This document shows positions 1 through 12,400 of a DNA stretch of 59,596 nucleotides, piece after piece (position 1 is the stretch's first letter; each line of letters opens with the position of its first letter). Below the pieces are notes generated by a model. The model had not been told where the DNA came from and searched no databases. It saw only the letters and a program-made list of their open reading frames with translations. Origin of the DNA: Hysterium pulicare CBS 123377 (taxonomy: Eukaryota; Ascomycota; Dothideomycetes; Hysteriales; Hysteriaceae); NCBI GenBank assembly GCA_000467715.1, contig AJFK01000051.1, forward strand, positions 1-59,596, given 5' to 3'. The position numbers were made by a program, and so were the translations under genes.

Positions 1-804
1 AGCAAGCAGAGAGCTGATTGATGAGATTAGCGGAGTTCGGCTCGGCAATCTGGATAAGTGGCCGGGCACGTGACCAGACATCAAACTCAATGTTTGCTCG
101 TGTTGCACACTCATCACACCTTTTTTTCCATTGTCTCAAGGCTTTTTGAACCAGTGCATAGCTAATGGTTCTCTGAAAGATTTTCTCAAGGAGAATTTAC
201 TAATCATGCACCCATGTAGAGTGTAGTCACCGCAATTAGGTCAATAACCCTTATATATCCTCTGGAGTAGGAGTAGAGAAAAGCTAGAAGCACGAGATTT
301 GTGGATAGGTTCAAAGTACTGCTCCACATACTCATAGGGTGGTGAACTGGATTTGATGAGCGGTACAGAGGCCGAACTTATCGCGCATACGGCAAGGACC
401 TCCCTATATGCGCTTAAGTAGAGGTGCGGAGAAGTCAACCCAACCATTATCAACATTGGTTTGGACGTGCAACCTGTCCTGCATATTGAGTCTTGATAGG
501 AACTTGTAAGCTCAAGTCTAAGAGCCCAAAGATACGCTACTGATCTTAGATCCAACGAATAGTATCGGAAGAAGTAGAATTGTCGTGTTATGCTGAGTAG
601 AAACTCGGGTATGATTATGGGGTTTATATTGTGAGTTGAGATAGGATGAAGATGCTTTTAGAACTATCCGTACGATCTGGGGGTGAAGAAACCGCCAGCA
701 CACAAACCGAGAAATACGAACACCTTCGTATCCAAGCAAACGCTAGGCTAATAGTAGCTCGAGACTTCATTTTCATACCTTCCGGTCATTTTCTCTCTAT
801 TCCC
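1..804. other. 5' flank, no gene recognised
   Basis: Only short overlapping open frames occur here, none with a recognisable domain, splice pattern or codon bias. The segment probably holds the 3' flank of the small membrane-protein gene that ends at 805 and intergenic DNA. I see no tRNA, repeat array or mobile element in it. Confidence 0.5.
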
Positions 805-1239
805 TCAATCAACTCGCCCATTAAACTTCCCTAGGTACAACCCGGTAGCTGCTGCACCTACAAGATCAAAGACACCAAGCGTAACACACTCCCAATAACC
901 TTCCTCGCTAACGTCCCCTTTTCGACTCAGCACCAGTCTCCCCAAAAACATCGTGCCGAGGAACATTCGAATCGGCACGCTAGCATGTAGCCACTGATTC
1001 TTCTCGATGGGTACATAGGATGTCAAGAAATAGGCAAGGCCAATTGCCGTGGTAAGGGTACCGAGAGCAAAGGTCGTGTCGCCCAGACGGCGGGTCACGG
1101 GGTTTGTTGGAGGAGGTGAGGAGGTGTTCGAGGACCATGGTATCCGCTGGAAGATGGTAATGTAGAGGCCCAGGCCTGTCATAGTGGTGGCGATGCCGAG
1201 CACTGGAAGAGGGAGGTTGAAGTATCCTGTGTGTGACAT
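805..1239 (-). CDS. small multi-pass membrane protein, function unknown
   Basis: A single uninterrupted frame encodes 144 residues from an ATG at 1239. The protein has about four hydrophobic segments (around residues 8-30, 54-73, 89-104 and 117-136) separated by short polar loops, including a Ser/Pro-rich loop near residues 35-47. I see no cleavable signal peptide. The small size and evenly spaced hydrophobic helices suggest a membrane protein of a small fungal family, but I do not recognise the family and assign no function. It lies divergent from the NRPS-like gene that starts at 1984. That the frame is a gene rests on length, composition and clean membrane topology rather than on homology I can name. 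Confidence 0.65.
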   Translation of the reverse strand: MSHTGYFNLPLPVLGIATTMTGLGLYITIFQRIPWSSNTSSPPPTNPVTRRLGDTTFALGTLTTAIGLAYFLTSYVPIEKNQWLHASVPIRMFLGTMFLGRLVLSRKGDVSEEGYWECVTLGVFDLVGAAATGLYLGKFNGRVD

Positions 1240-1983
1240 TGTAGGTAGTCGATATTCTTGTCGCTGTATCTCAAGTAAGAGCTATCAACAGTGGCATCTG
1301 CGTCCATTATATACTTAACAAGGTTTTCGTATTTTTAGCATCCTTAGGTCGTGGCATCAATCACGAGGCTATTCTATTGTACCGGTTTCTACCGATTCTT
1401 TGGCTTTGAGGTCGGAGTGACGGTGGGCTGAAACGGAAGTCGAGATGCGATGTTCCGTTCTTCTTTAAAGCAGCCTGATTGGTTGGATACGGAGCCATGC
1501 AAGATTCTCTGCACAGGAAATACAACCCTCCAGCGAAAAGCAAAGTACGCCAACAATTTCAGGTATTTTGATTTCACGGCGTCCAGCTCCTGAACTGACC
1601 TCGGAGGACTGACTCTTCTTTACCACCTATATCCGTCACTATCAGCATAATCAACGCACGCTCACTACGCATCCAGAACGCACCAGGATCTGTTTACATA
1701 TCGCCTGCATATCATATCGCTCATACCCGAATCTTGACCTCTCCAAATATATTCCCATTTTCAGACCTAGGTAACATATCAGTTCTGCTACCCTAATGAC
1801 ATGCAACCCTGAGCTGTGGCTGTGCATGGCTATGCCCCACAAGCATGATCAGCACTAGAGTAAGCAGGCGTCTTCAAGAAATTGCTTACCGTGGTGCAAA
1901 CATTTCCTGCTTTGCTGTGACTGGTACTTCGTCTTCTTTGATTCTATACGGATTGGACTAGAAATTGAATCTTCGAAGTCGTT
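1240..1983. promoter_or_regulatory. divergent intergenic region between membrane protein and NRPS-like gene
   Basis: This 744-bp gap separates two divergent start codons and must contain both promoters. Short open frames here look like chance frames. I could not identify a specific transcription-factor site with confidence. Confidence 0.4.
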
Positions 1984-4900
1984 ATGGCGACTGAACAGGC
2001 TCGAATCTCCAAGTGGCGCAACGAGCTCGTTCCCAACATCGTCGATCACTTGGCCAGCGTGACACCCACAGCTCCATACGCCTTGTATCCAAATTCTCCT
2101 TGGAGCTACGATGAAGGCTATCGCACCGTGACATATAAGGACTTCGCAAATGCTATCAATGGCCTGGCTTGGTGGCTGCACGAGACGCTAGGCACCGGCA
2201 AGGATTTTGAGGTTCTAGCATACATCGGTCCAAATGATGTTCGATATACCGCTCTGGTGCTAGGAGCAGTCAAAGCTGGCTATCTGGTAATGCTCTGCGG
2301 AAGCTCTGGACGAGTTGTATATAGGATGCTCATAGAACTGCGTAGGCTTTCCTAACGTCTCCGCGCAACAGCATACCCGCGCATGTTGCCATGTTCAATC
2401 AGCTGAATTGCCGGACTTTGCTTTCCTCACATCCAACCCCTCCGGCAGCCGATTCAATCCTCAGCACCCATAGCATGAGGCATTTGCAAGTACCAAGCGT
2501 AATAGACCTTCTTGAGAAGAGCTATCCGCCATATCCCTACAATAAGACATTTGAAACGGCACGCTCAGAGCCTATCTGGGTAATGTACGATTTGACAGTG
2601 ATCTTGTGGGGCGGTCTGCGCTGATCAACCGTGACAGCCATTCCTCTGGGTCGACGGGCGTTCCTAAGCCTCTTATATGGACACACGAGACGGCAGCAAG
2701 CAATATGAATTTCTTGGCGAGGGATCCTCCGTCTGGTTTCCAGTCACTTGACAGGATGTGCCAAGGGAAGCGAGTCATAAATACCTTTCCTCCATTTCAC
2801 GTGAGTATCTCCCCTTTCGCATCTCAAAGTATCCTAAGGCGCCTGTCGTCCCCTTGGCCATATTGAGCTTTGGGAACCCCATCAAGTAGCTTTCACCGCC
2901 ATGTGCGTAGGCGGTTTAGGCTCTGGGATACGTCCAAAAGCCAGTTCATGGCTGTGTACGCATTCCGACTTGATATGAGCCTATTATCATTTTTTCCATG
3001 TCTTTTACACAGGATGAGAGATACCCTTTACAAACCTGTGCCAGATTTGTGGATTTGCGCTGACAAATTCTTTAGGGCGCCTGTCTTGTCAGTCACCTCT
3101 TCAATAGCGTTCCCTTCGGTACCGTGATGATCGCACCATTATCTGGAGCTGTCCCAACCGCAGAAGGCGCAGTCGAGGCTTTAAAGAAAGCTCCTGCAGA
3201 GATTGCTTTCCTAGTGCCATCAATAGTTTCAGAATTGAGCCAGAATCCCACCCTTCTCGAGTACTGCTCTAACCATCTCGAGATAATTCTTTATGCCGGT
3301 GGAGACCTCCCACAGGAGATAGGCGACAAAGTTGCATCCAAGGTACCGCTTAAATGTCAGTATGGTGCATCAGAAATTGGCCTCACTTCACAGCTGCTCC
3401 CCCTGAATATGAAGACATCAGATTGGCGATACATCCAATTCCACCCTTGTTTAGGATTCCAGTTTGAGGAGATCACTGATGGAGTTTATGAAATGATCAT
3501 CAAACGAGACTCGAATAAAGAAGAGACACAATCTACCTTTACTATAGGCCCATCTCTGCACAGTCTTCAAGAATACAGAAGCCGCGATCTCTTTCAACGT
3601 CACTCTTCAATCCCTGATCTTTGGTGCTGGCAAGCACGGGCAGACGACATCATAGTATTCCTCAATGGAGAGAAGACAAACCCAGTGCCAATGGAACAAC
3701 ACGTCGTGGCTCGCAGTGATGATGTAGCTGCTGCATTGGTCGTTGGTATGCAGCGATTTCAAGCAGCCTTTTTGATTGAGCCAGCAGGTCCGGTACTGGG
3801 GCAAAAGTCTGTTGACACTTTTGCAAACCATCAACCGCGAAAGTTGAGTACGAGCGAAGAGGCTGCGTTTATTGAGAAAATATGGCCTACTATCGAGGAA
3901 GCGAACCAAAATGCCCCAGCTCATGCCCAGATTGAGAAATCACTGATCTTGCTGACGAGTCCTGACAGACCAATGATTCGCGCCGGAAAAGGCACAATAC
4001 AAAGACAGGCGAGCATTGCTCAATACACGGAGGAGCTCGAGACTCTCTACAAGAACGCGGACATGAGTTTCGGAGAACTTTCAGGAGATCCTGTGAACAC
4101 TCATGATACTGACGAAGTGTCACGCTTTATAGAGAACGCGTTCTCTACTGTAAGCCCTGGGCTGAAGCATGAAGAGACCGACAACTTCTTCGCTCTCGGC
4201 ATGGACTCACTGCAAGCAATGAGACTCACTAGGACGTTGAGGCAAGGTCTCCATCAACGGGGCCTGGCCCTGTCCACCGTCTATAATAACCCCAGCATTA
4301 CACAGCTTACACAATACATCGTTGACCGCCATTTAGAGGACGGTGGCCAAGATGGCCTTAGAAAGAAGTCTGAGCAAGCTGTTTTCGAAAATTTGTTAGC
4401 GGAATACGAGCAACTAATCGACCAGATCCCCGTACAACCACGAACTACTTCTGCCGCAGGGATCAGTGAGGTTGTTATTCTGACTGGGTCCACTGGTTCT
4501 CTGGGCACTTACCTCCTTCGTATCTTGCTTGCGAATCCCGCTATTTCCCATGTTTACTGCCTGGATAGGAACAAGGACGCGCAGATAATTCAGCAGACGA
4601 AAGGAAGGGCTACTGGTTTCTCGCTTGAGAAGCATAGCAACCAGGTCACTTTCCTTCAGGCATTTCTAGACAAACCGAGCTTCGGCCTCGATGAAGCAAC
4701 TTACGAAAAACTGCGGTCTGAGGCAACCCTCATTATCCACAGTGCGTGGCCAGTCAACTTCAATCTTCCCCTTCCTGCCTTTCGCCCACAGTTGGATGGC
4801 CTTGTTAACCTCTTCCGCCTGTCAGCTCGGAGCTCCTGCCGGCCCAAAGTGCTGTTCATCTCCTCCATCAGCTCCGTTGCATCGCTCTATCGCGATTCGC

Positions 4901-5709
4901 AGCATGTTCCTGAAGTGTTGATTCGATCCTTGGACGCTCCATTTGATATCGGCTACGCGAAGAGTAAACTACTTGCCGAGATTCTCTGTGATAGTGCCGC
5001 CCGCCGTCTTCATATTCCCATCTCATTCGCCCGGGTGGGACAAATTGCGGGCCCTATACGGAGTCCTGGGTTATGGAACCCGACGGAGTGGCTTCCTAGC
5101 TTGATAATCAGCTCCATGTATCTTGGTGCCCTGCCGGATGACCTGGGGGCTGGGCTCAATAGAGTAGATTGGATGCCCGTTGATATTCTCGCCGAGGCGA
5201 TTGTACAACTTGTGTCTGGGAAGAATGAACGATCGACTGATTCTGCGACTATAGGGGGCAAGATATCGTCGGCGGAAGTTTTTAACATCCTCAACCCTCG
5301 GCCAACTACTTGGACACATGTGCTACCGAGTATTGTTTCGTGGATGAAGAAGTATTTGACCCAACCCATCGACATCGTCCCTTCATCAGAATGGCTAGCC
5401 AAAGTCCATCAAAGCGCAGAAGCCGCGAATCTAAAGAGAGTCACAACTCCTAGTAATGATCTCAACGCCCCTAACTCGGCCCTCAAGGATGATTCTATCG
5501 AAGCCATGGTGCTCACCAACCCCGCGGCAAAACTCCTGGACTTCTATGAAAAACGCATGGCTGATCGTGAGGGACCTGGCGGCTGGGAGATTGACTGCGC
5601 GATTGCGAGGAGTACGGCGTTGAGGAATATGCCGCGTGTAGGGAGCGAGTGGATTGAGAGATGGATTAAGGGGTGGATTGCTGAGAGGGCGGGGATAGGA
5701 AAGAGTTAG
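1984..5709 (+). CDS. NRPS-like A-T-R enzyme (adenylation-thiolation-thioester reductase)
   Basis: Four exons (1984-2286, 2346-2584, 2638-2800, 3076-5709) join in frame to about 1112 residues, normal for fungal NRPS-like carboxylate reductases. The adenylation domain has the AMP-binding loop HSSGSTGVPKP encoded just after intron 2, the YGASEIG motif, and the A10 lysine near residue 540 (RAGKG). The carrier domain has FALGMDSLQ with the phosphopantetheine serine near 613. The C-terminal reductase is an extended SDR fold with NADPH loop TGSTGSLG near 705-712 and catalytic YAKSK (Tyr about 862, Lys about 866). Family knowledge: such enzymes activate an aryl or alpha-keto acid, tether it and release it reductively as an aldehyde or alcohol. 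The substrate is unknown. There is no condensation domain. Introns 1 and 2 are 59 and 53 nt; intron 3 is unusually long (275 nt). A Zn2Cys6 gene follows on the same strand. Lys2-type aminoadipate reductase is unlikely because it is longer and differs at the N-terminus. Confidence 0.88.
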
Positions 5710-6457
5710 GTAAGGGAGGAACAATGCTTCCTGCTCTTTATATCTCTGCTCAAGGCTCTATAGGGAGGTTATGGGGGTGCGCGCGATTAGTTTAGCCTCT
5801 ATACCGTGCATGAAACCCAGTTCCCGGCCGTATGCGCGGCAGGTTTGGGCTCAGTACCACTTATCAAGTCCAGTTTAGTATATTGTGAGTATATGGAGGG
5901 GTGTGGTTTTCCTTACAGCTTGTATGGATGTGATAGAATAGAACTAAAATAAACTGACTATACATTGGGAATAGATATAGGGCTGAAGGGGCCAGAAGAC
6001 TATTGGATTGGGCGTGATGGTATGTGCCCAAATTCAGAAGGTTGATGCGGTGAAGTGGTTACAAGGGAAGGCGTGTTGTAGCGGCTATGCTGATGGGTAA
6101 CAGGGCGAAGCAAACAGGAACCGAAAGGTGAAGTCCTTGTTGCATTGGTAACAGGACGAGGAGGATTGCGGTGTGGCATAAGGCTGAAGGGGGCTGAATG
6201 AGAATTGCCTATTACGGAAGCAAGGTGCGAGAGATGGTGTTAGTCAGCAGATCGACCTCCAACTGCACAGCCTTTGATCGTCGTTGCTCGACCGACCTAA
6301 CGTTCACCTTGAACTGTGTTCGTATTTCTGCGAGACTGCTCGCTCTTCACGATGAACTCGCTTTTTGCTCCCTATGTGGCTATCTTCACCCCTGCTCCCC
6401 ATATTTCCACTCTTGTCCCCTTTTCCGACTCTTATTATTTGCATACATTAGTGAGTC
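5710..6457. promoter_or_regulatory. intergenic region, NRPS-like gene to transcription factor
   Basis: The 748-bp gap holds the terminator of the NRPS-like gene and the promoter of the Zn2Cys6 gene. An AATAAA-like stretch (aaaataaact) near 5946 could serve 3' processing. I see no further gene. Confidence 0.4.
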
Positions 6458-8310
6458 ATGGTTGGTGCTCCTTCAAGCAATCGCTGCGGTACTTGCAAGC
6501 AGCGCAAAGTCAAGGTACAGCTTCCTTCCCTATGCTAGCATCTCTACTATCAGACTTACACTTTTCCTAGTGCGATGAAAAATGGCCCGTTTGTGGACAG
6601 TGCAGTCGAGGAGGTCGGACATGCCCAGGGCCTCCACCTCGATTTCTATTCGTCAACAGCGACAAAACAGATCCAGGTCTGCTACTCGGGCAACTGGCCG
6701 AACCAGCTTTGTCTATGTATGAAGAAGGGTCCGTCAGTCCGATCCCTCCAAGGCAACGTCAAATGGTAGTATTCCGTTCCAGGCAGAGACACGGCGGAGC
6801 ATTTCACAAGCTTCGACTGGTTGATAGGCGCCATGCTGTCGGTTCAACGTCGAGGTCCTATAGCCTTGAAGATTCATCTTTGGTGCCGAGAACCCCCTGT
6901 TTTGCACCTAATGAAGTGCTTGCCAGAAAACTATTAGAAGCGCTCAATTTGGCAGATCCAGCACGCAGCCAGAAGATACACATGCATGACGGGTTTTTGA
7001 GTCTCTTGCCCACGAGGTTCGGAACTAGCGCTGCATTAGATGATGTAGTGTCATGTTTGATCTCTGCGCATGAGGCGGCTTGTCGAGGAGAAGAGCCTCC
7101 CAATTGGCTCAGTCCAACACACTACGGTAAAGCGCTGCGGAGTATGCAGAAGGCTATCGATGACCCGTCGGAACGATTCTCTACGGATACTTTAGCAGCT
7201 GTAGTCGTTATGTGGAGAACTGAAGTATGCAGTCCTAGAGTCTCTCTTCAAATACACTTTAGCTAAACAACGTTTTCTAGACTGTCTTCAATGTTTCCCA
7301 TAGGAACAGAATGGCTATCCACGCACGGGGCTTGGCCAATCTTCTCAGGGCTCGTGGCCCACCCAATCTTGACAACCCTCTGGAGTTCTTCCTTACGCAA
7401 GAATGCCAGATGGCCGCAGTTCAGGACGCTTGTGTTTCGTCTCCGCTTCCACAGCCTTGCTTCTTCGACTCCAGAGTGGGATCACGCTTTCGACGATCGT
7501 CACGGCCGTTCTGATGCATCGATGCTTTTCTGGGCAACCATTCAGGAGATAAAGAAATGGCCTGGTCTGGTCAAGAACATCTTACTTCTGCAACTGGATC
7601 CTGCCAATGCTCCGCAAACTTTAGACGAGGTTTTTTCCCGCACTCTCGGCTTAGCGAAAAGACTCGAAGTCCTCAGTCAATCCGTTGAAGCTTTGCTCAA
7701 CAACCCGCAAATCTGCGTGACTCGTCCTTCTGCCCGCAATGATCCTCTGGTTCCAATTGTCTACCACTTCAAAGACACAGAGGTTGCGCCGCTCGTTGGC
7801 TATCACGCACTTATTTGCATGATCATTTACCGTATCCTAGACTTTCTATCCACGCTCCATCCAAGCAATACTTGTCCACCGGATCTCAACTACGCCTCCG
7901 AGAACCCATTAGACTCGACTTTCACGTCCGGTTCCATCCCAACCACCTTCCCTATCTCGGTAATACATTCTACACCTACAACCCTATTTTCCTCTCCCGA
8001 GCCTCCCCAATTACCCTTGTCACCGGAACTTATACACGCGCTGCGCGTTCGCAACGTAGGTTACAGCCAACGGATATGGATGATGTATGAGCAAGTCCGA
8101 CTATGGAAACCCGTCGGCTCAATCTTCTACATGAACGGACTGAAGACATCATGGCGCTGGGCAGCTACACCCGAAATGCAAGCTTGGATCATCAAGGCGG
8201 GCATCGATGTCTTCGATCATCTTCCACAGCAGCAATGGACGGCGGAGAAAATGTCATTGTGGTGTAGATGTTTGGGTGGAGAGGCTGTGGAGTATTGGCA
8301 GAGCAGATGA
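6458..8310 (+). CDS. Zn(II)2Cys6 fungal transcription factor, with apparent frameshift
   Basis: Exon 1 (6458-6514) and exon 2 (6571-7224) join to give a zinc cluster with Cys at residues 10, 13, 20, 27, 30 and 37, that is CX2CX6CX6CX2CX6C, with the basic KQRKVK stretch. Introns are 6515-6570 and 7225-7280. Exon 3 starts at 7281 and reads through a typical middle-homology segment (IHARGLANLLRARGP, then FFLTQECQMAAVQDA). The reading frame then changes by one between about 7433 and 7470 and continues to the stop at 8308-8310 with family-like text (STPEWDHAFDD, KKWPGLVKN). Either one base is inserted or lost, or there is an unusual 43-nt intron (7434-7476) ending GAG. The product would be about 570-580 residues. 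Family role: DNA-binding regulator of metabolism, often of a neighbouring pathway. The NRPS-like gene just upstream is the obvious candidate target, by inference only. Confidence 0.8.
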
Positions 8311-8520
8311 TGGTGAATAGAGGAATGGACGGTATAGTACAGGTATAACTTTGCTCCCTTATTGGTTTAATCTCAGCCGGAACACCCTTAGAACAGAGTT
8401 TGGATAGCTCGTTATTAGACGTATTCCTTAGGTTTACTAGTAGAACTAAACTCTTTACTAGAATTCTAATTAGAGATAGAGTAGAAAAATTATTTATTAA
8501 TAACTTTTTAATTTTAACCT

Positions 8521-8630
8521 TCTCTAAACTAAGTTTATAGAAAAAGGCTTCTTAAAACTCTATTTCTATACTCTACATCCAAATACTTTACCTCACAGAC
8601 CTTATTCTGTTAATATCCCACCCATTAATT
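8521..8630. repeat. RIP-like degraded repeat copy A
   Basis: This segment resembles 9201-9315 in the same orientation. Both contain GAAAAAGGCTTC followed by about 60 bp that align with few gaps, sharing CTCTACATCC. Copy A carries T or A at many places where copy B has C or G, the direction expected from cytosine deamination during RIP. The alignment was made by eye. Confidence 0.5.
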
Positions 8631-9200
8631 CATCGTACATTACAAAGCTCTTAGTGCTGCAGACTAATACCTACTATATAGTGGTATCTACCTAATCAGC
8701 ACAATATAATAGCCTGGTACCTAGACTTTACTATCCCCTGGTGCCAAACAGTAAGGAGCGCATTACGGCCTATTCTCCATCAGAAGAGCCCAAGTGTCGG
8801 ATTTAGATCAGGCATCCAGTTCGACCACCTCATCAACAGCTGTATCCATCGACACCCTATCAGTCTCTTCTAATTCCCTCGCTCTGATCCCGACATGATT
8901 CCTTCCTCACTCACAGGTGCCTTTCACCCCTCATAACCTCACCCTTCCCCTTTCCCCCCTAACCTTCAACACGTCACCTACGTTAACCAAATCCTTACAT
9001 TTCCCTTAGTTTCCCTTAATTGCCCGCGCCTAGAGACCTTTAGCTTAAGGGCAAATATACTAGCTACCAGACTCAGGATCATGACCTATACGACACATAA
9101 CGTAGTTCCCTTAGTAAAATTAAGCTCTTCACTCTAAGTCTAATTCTCTATATACTAGAAAATAGTTAAAGTTAATATATATAATTTTTAATATTTATAT

Positions 9201-9315
9201 AAGGTTAATTTAAGTTAAAGGAAAAAGGCTTCCCTAAACTCCGTCCCCATCCTCTACATCCCAATAAGGCGCTTCCCAAGGCTCATTCCGCATAAGTCTC
9301 ACTTATCAATCAACC
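9201..9315. repeat. less degraded copy B of the same repeat
   Basis: This is the partner of the segment at 8521-8630, with higher GC content and the same order of anchor words (GAAAAAGGCTTC, CTCTACATCC, then a CTCATTCCG/CTTATTCTG match). It is not part of any recognised gene. Confidence 0.5.
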
Positions 9316-9432
9316 GCATACCACAATCATCCCAAGCTCAAAAGAACCAATAGTATCATGTCACTATCAAACATACACTACATTTCCCTTCGCTAAATCA
9401 AGCCTGGCTAATGCAACGCTTAATCGTAACGC

Positions 9433-12400
9433 TCATAATAAACTTTCATACCTATCCAACCCCGACTTCTGCTGACCCTGACCCTGACCTTGACTCTGCG
9501 CCTGCGCCTGCCCAGAAGGCCCTATACCCAGCTGCTGCTGTAACGCCGCCATGCCCATGCCCATCCCTCTTCCGGCGCCTCCCATACCGCCACCAGCCAT
9601 CCCTCCCCCACCCAACCCCGAGCCCGAACTCCCCATCCTCGCGCCCATAGAAGGCGGCGGCGCAATACTGAATGCGGAATACGAATTCTGCTGTTGTGAT
9701 TGTTGCTGCCGACCCTGCGAAGGAGGTGGAGCTATCGAGAACGCCGGAGAGGAATTCGAGAGAGTTTGATTCGAAGCACTACTGCTCGACCAGGGGTTTG
9801 ACGTTGCCGATAAGGCACCCATAGCTCCCGACCAATCAAGTCCTGTGTTCTGCGTTGTATGTGAAGGCGTTCTTGTAGATGGCGTGGAGGATGTGGTGGG
9901 GGAGAGGACGCCCATAGTGTTGAGGCTGTTCATGCTGTGCGTGCTCACGCCCATGCCTGGTCTTGTGGGCTGGAGAGGTTGTGAGAAGGTATTGAAACTA
10001 TGGTCTGGAGTTATTGTCCTAGAGGACGATGGGGGTGGTGCGAGATTCGCTGGTGGTGATGTAGGTGGGGGTGAGGACCAGGAGAATGTCGCGGCTGGGG
10101 AGGTTTGTTGAGATAGTGAACGAGGGTTTGTAGGTCGTGAAGGGAGGATAGTAGAAGATGATGCCGAAGCGGAGGCTGTGGCCCATGGATCGCTCATCGC
10201 ATCAGTACCAGAGGATGAAGCTTGGTTGCCCCGGACGAGGGCTTCGAAGTCGGTTTCGCCATTCATGGCGTCGGTGCCATTCATACCACCGACGGCGCCG
10301 AAACTCATAAAGTCGTTTGAGCGCGCAGCTACAGCAGCTGAGTTGCTCGAGCTCATCTCTTGAAGTTTGCGTGTCTGTTCTTGCTCGATTCGAGAAGATA
10401 GCGACTTGACCAATGCCATGTATGATTGGAATTGTTCAAGATTGAGAAGTGGTCCAAGGCTAAATTGCCATAATATGGGAAGCACATCCATAGCAAGGTA
10501 GTCTGAATCTGCAATCTTGCCAACCTCCCTAAAGACATTGAGCGCTGCCATCATAACAGCTGGTTCTTTGGTTTTGATCCCTTTTAGCAAGGGAACTACT
10601 TTCTCTTGAATGGTATATTTGTCTAGAATCGATGTGTTAGACACCTTAAGTTTAGAGGGCTCCATGACTCCCGAGAGGTCATCTCCTTGCGATATATCTT
10701 GCTCTGAGCCGCCACCGCAAAGTGTACGAAACGCCTCCAGGCCACGGATTTTAATCCCCATACTGTTGGTCTTGGCGAAGACATTGGCAATTACTGGGAA
10801 GAGCTCGTGTTTTATGGTAGAGAAATCAAGGACAGGTAATATCACGGGAAGAGTCTTCAATGAAGCATCTATGAGGGCGTGGGTCGGTGACTCGAGGGCG
10901 TAGTGAATGATGGGTAGTATATCTGGTCTGATTAGTAGTGCTACTCTAGGGGTAGGGCTCCGAAAAAGGGTACGAATGACAGACACAGAGAGTTTTTCAC
11001 ATTATTAGGGCAAATGATCTCGGAAACGACGTACCATCTTTGAACTCTTTCCCGCCCGAATTCTCAGCTACAACAGTCATGTTCTCCAGTACCACCATTA
11101 AACCAGCTTCCTTCAAGCTGTCCCGCTCCGGTGCTGCACTTTTGGTAACTGCACTAGGCAGGAATGTTTCTCGTAGCTTCGGAATAACCTTCTCTGTGAA
11201 TGCCCTTTTCCCCGATGGTAGGTTAGAGATGATCTTGAAGACATTTTGCAACACTAAAGCAAGAAGCTCTCTATCTTTAGTTTCTTCTAGCAGTGCTGGA
11301 AGGACTTTCTTTTCCATCACAGACTTCGGAAATTGACTTAAAATTCGCGGAAGCCCTCTCATGAACTGGGACTTTTCATTCGGAGTTTTGGCAGGTAATG
11401 AATCTAGGAAGCGGATTGTGGAGACCAGGATGTTGTCGAAATATTGAGCTTGTTGAAATTCCCGGGCACTCAGTCGCTGGGCTGGTCGTCTTGTAATCAG
11501 TCTTGGTAAAACACCAGATACTACGTCTTTCGGTAGAGGTTGTGAAGACATGAAGTTGTTACTTTGGGTTGGGATAGATGAGGTTGAGGAGAAAGCTCGT
11601 TTGTAAGACGATTGGCTCCCATTGAATTCCAGCGGGCTCCTGTGAGGTGAGTTGTAAAGCGATATAATGAGTAGACCCAGTGAGAACATATCCGCTGCTG
11701 ATGTGACATTGTTATCCAGAACGAAGTCCGGCGAGGCATAATCGAGATCCAGCTGAACCGATCGAGGCAATCGTGGGTCATAATTCAGGACCTCAGAAAG
11801 GGAGATTGGCACCACGGAGGTTGGTTTAGTCGATCCTTCTGGTGGACTCGAAAAGCCCAATCCTGATATTTTCCAATCGGACTGTCACAAGCATCAGCGA
11901 GGCAGTCTCGTAATAAAAGAGTTGATATTCCCTACTTTGGCGTTGACGAAGATAGCATCCGGTGTTAAATTGCCATGGACTAGGCCTGCACTTTCATGAA
12001 GAAATTCGAGCCCCTTTCCAATCTGCAACAACCCCTTCTGTATCTCCAGTTCGTCCATTTCTAGTTCTCTCCTTCGCTTTTGTCCGTCCGACTCTTCGAT
12101 GACATATCGGCTTCTTCGTCCACCGACGCCGCCAGCCTTTTCCTGGTCATCCTTCTCTCGTAGTAACCCTGCTAGCGATGCCGTAACAGGTTCTGTGGCA
12201 AACATGAGCCCTCCATTGCGTGTCTCTTCTACGGGTTCAGCCAATTCCAGTATACTTGGGTGCCGTAACCGTGCCAATGAGCTTGCTTCCTTCTTGAGTC
12301 TTTCCAGGACCTCCTCATGTGTACGCTTTAAAGATGCCGCATTAGAGCGTCCAGCTAAGCTTCCGCCACTGTGAGGCTCTAATGACTTCTTGTCAAAGAC

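Larger units (their letters stand above)
8311..9432. other. gene-free, partly AT-rich region with RIP-like diverged repeats
   Basis: No coding frame is credible here. Sub-blocks around 8440-8560 and 9110-9220 are strongly TA-rich. Two related segments (about 8521-8630 and 9201-9315) differ mostly by C/T and G/A changes, as expected of a repeat mutated by RIP. The region lies between the converging 3' ends of the Zn2Cys6 gene and the SCYL2-like gene. Confidence 0.55.

Noticed and set aside
2870-3127. 85-codon frame within NRPS-like intron 3 as an extra exon
   Set aside because: Its sequence does not resemble an adenylation domain. Direct joining of PPFH to GACLVSHLFNSVPFG restores the expected family text in frame.
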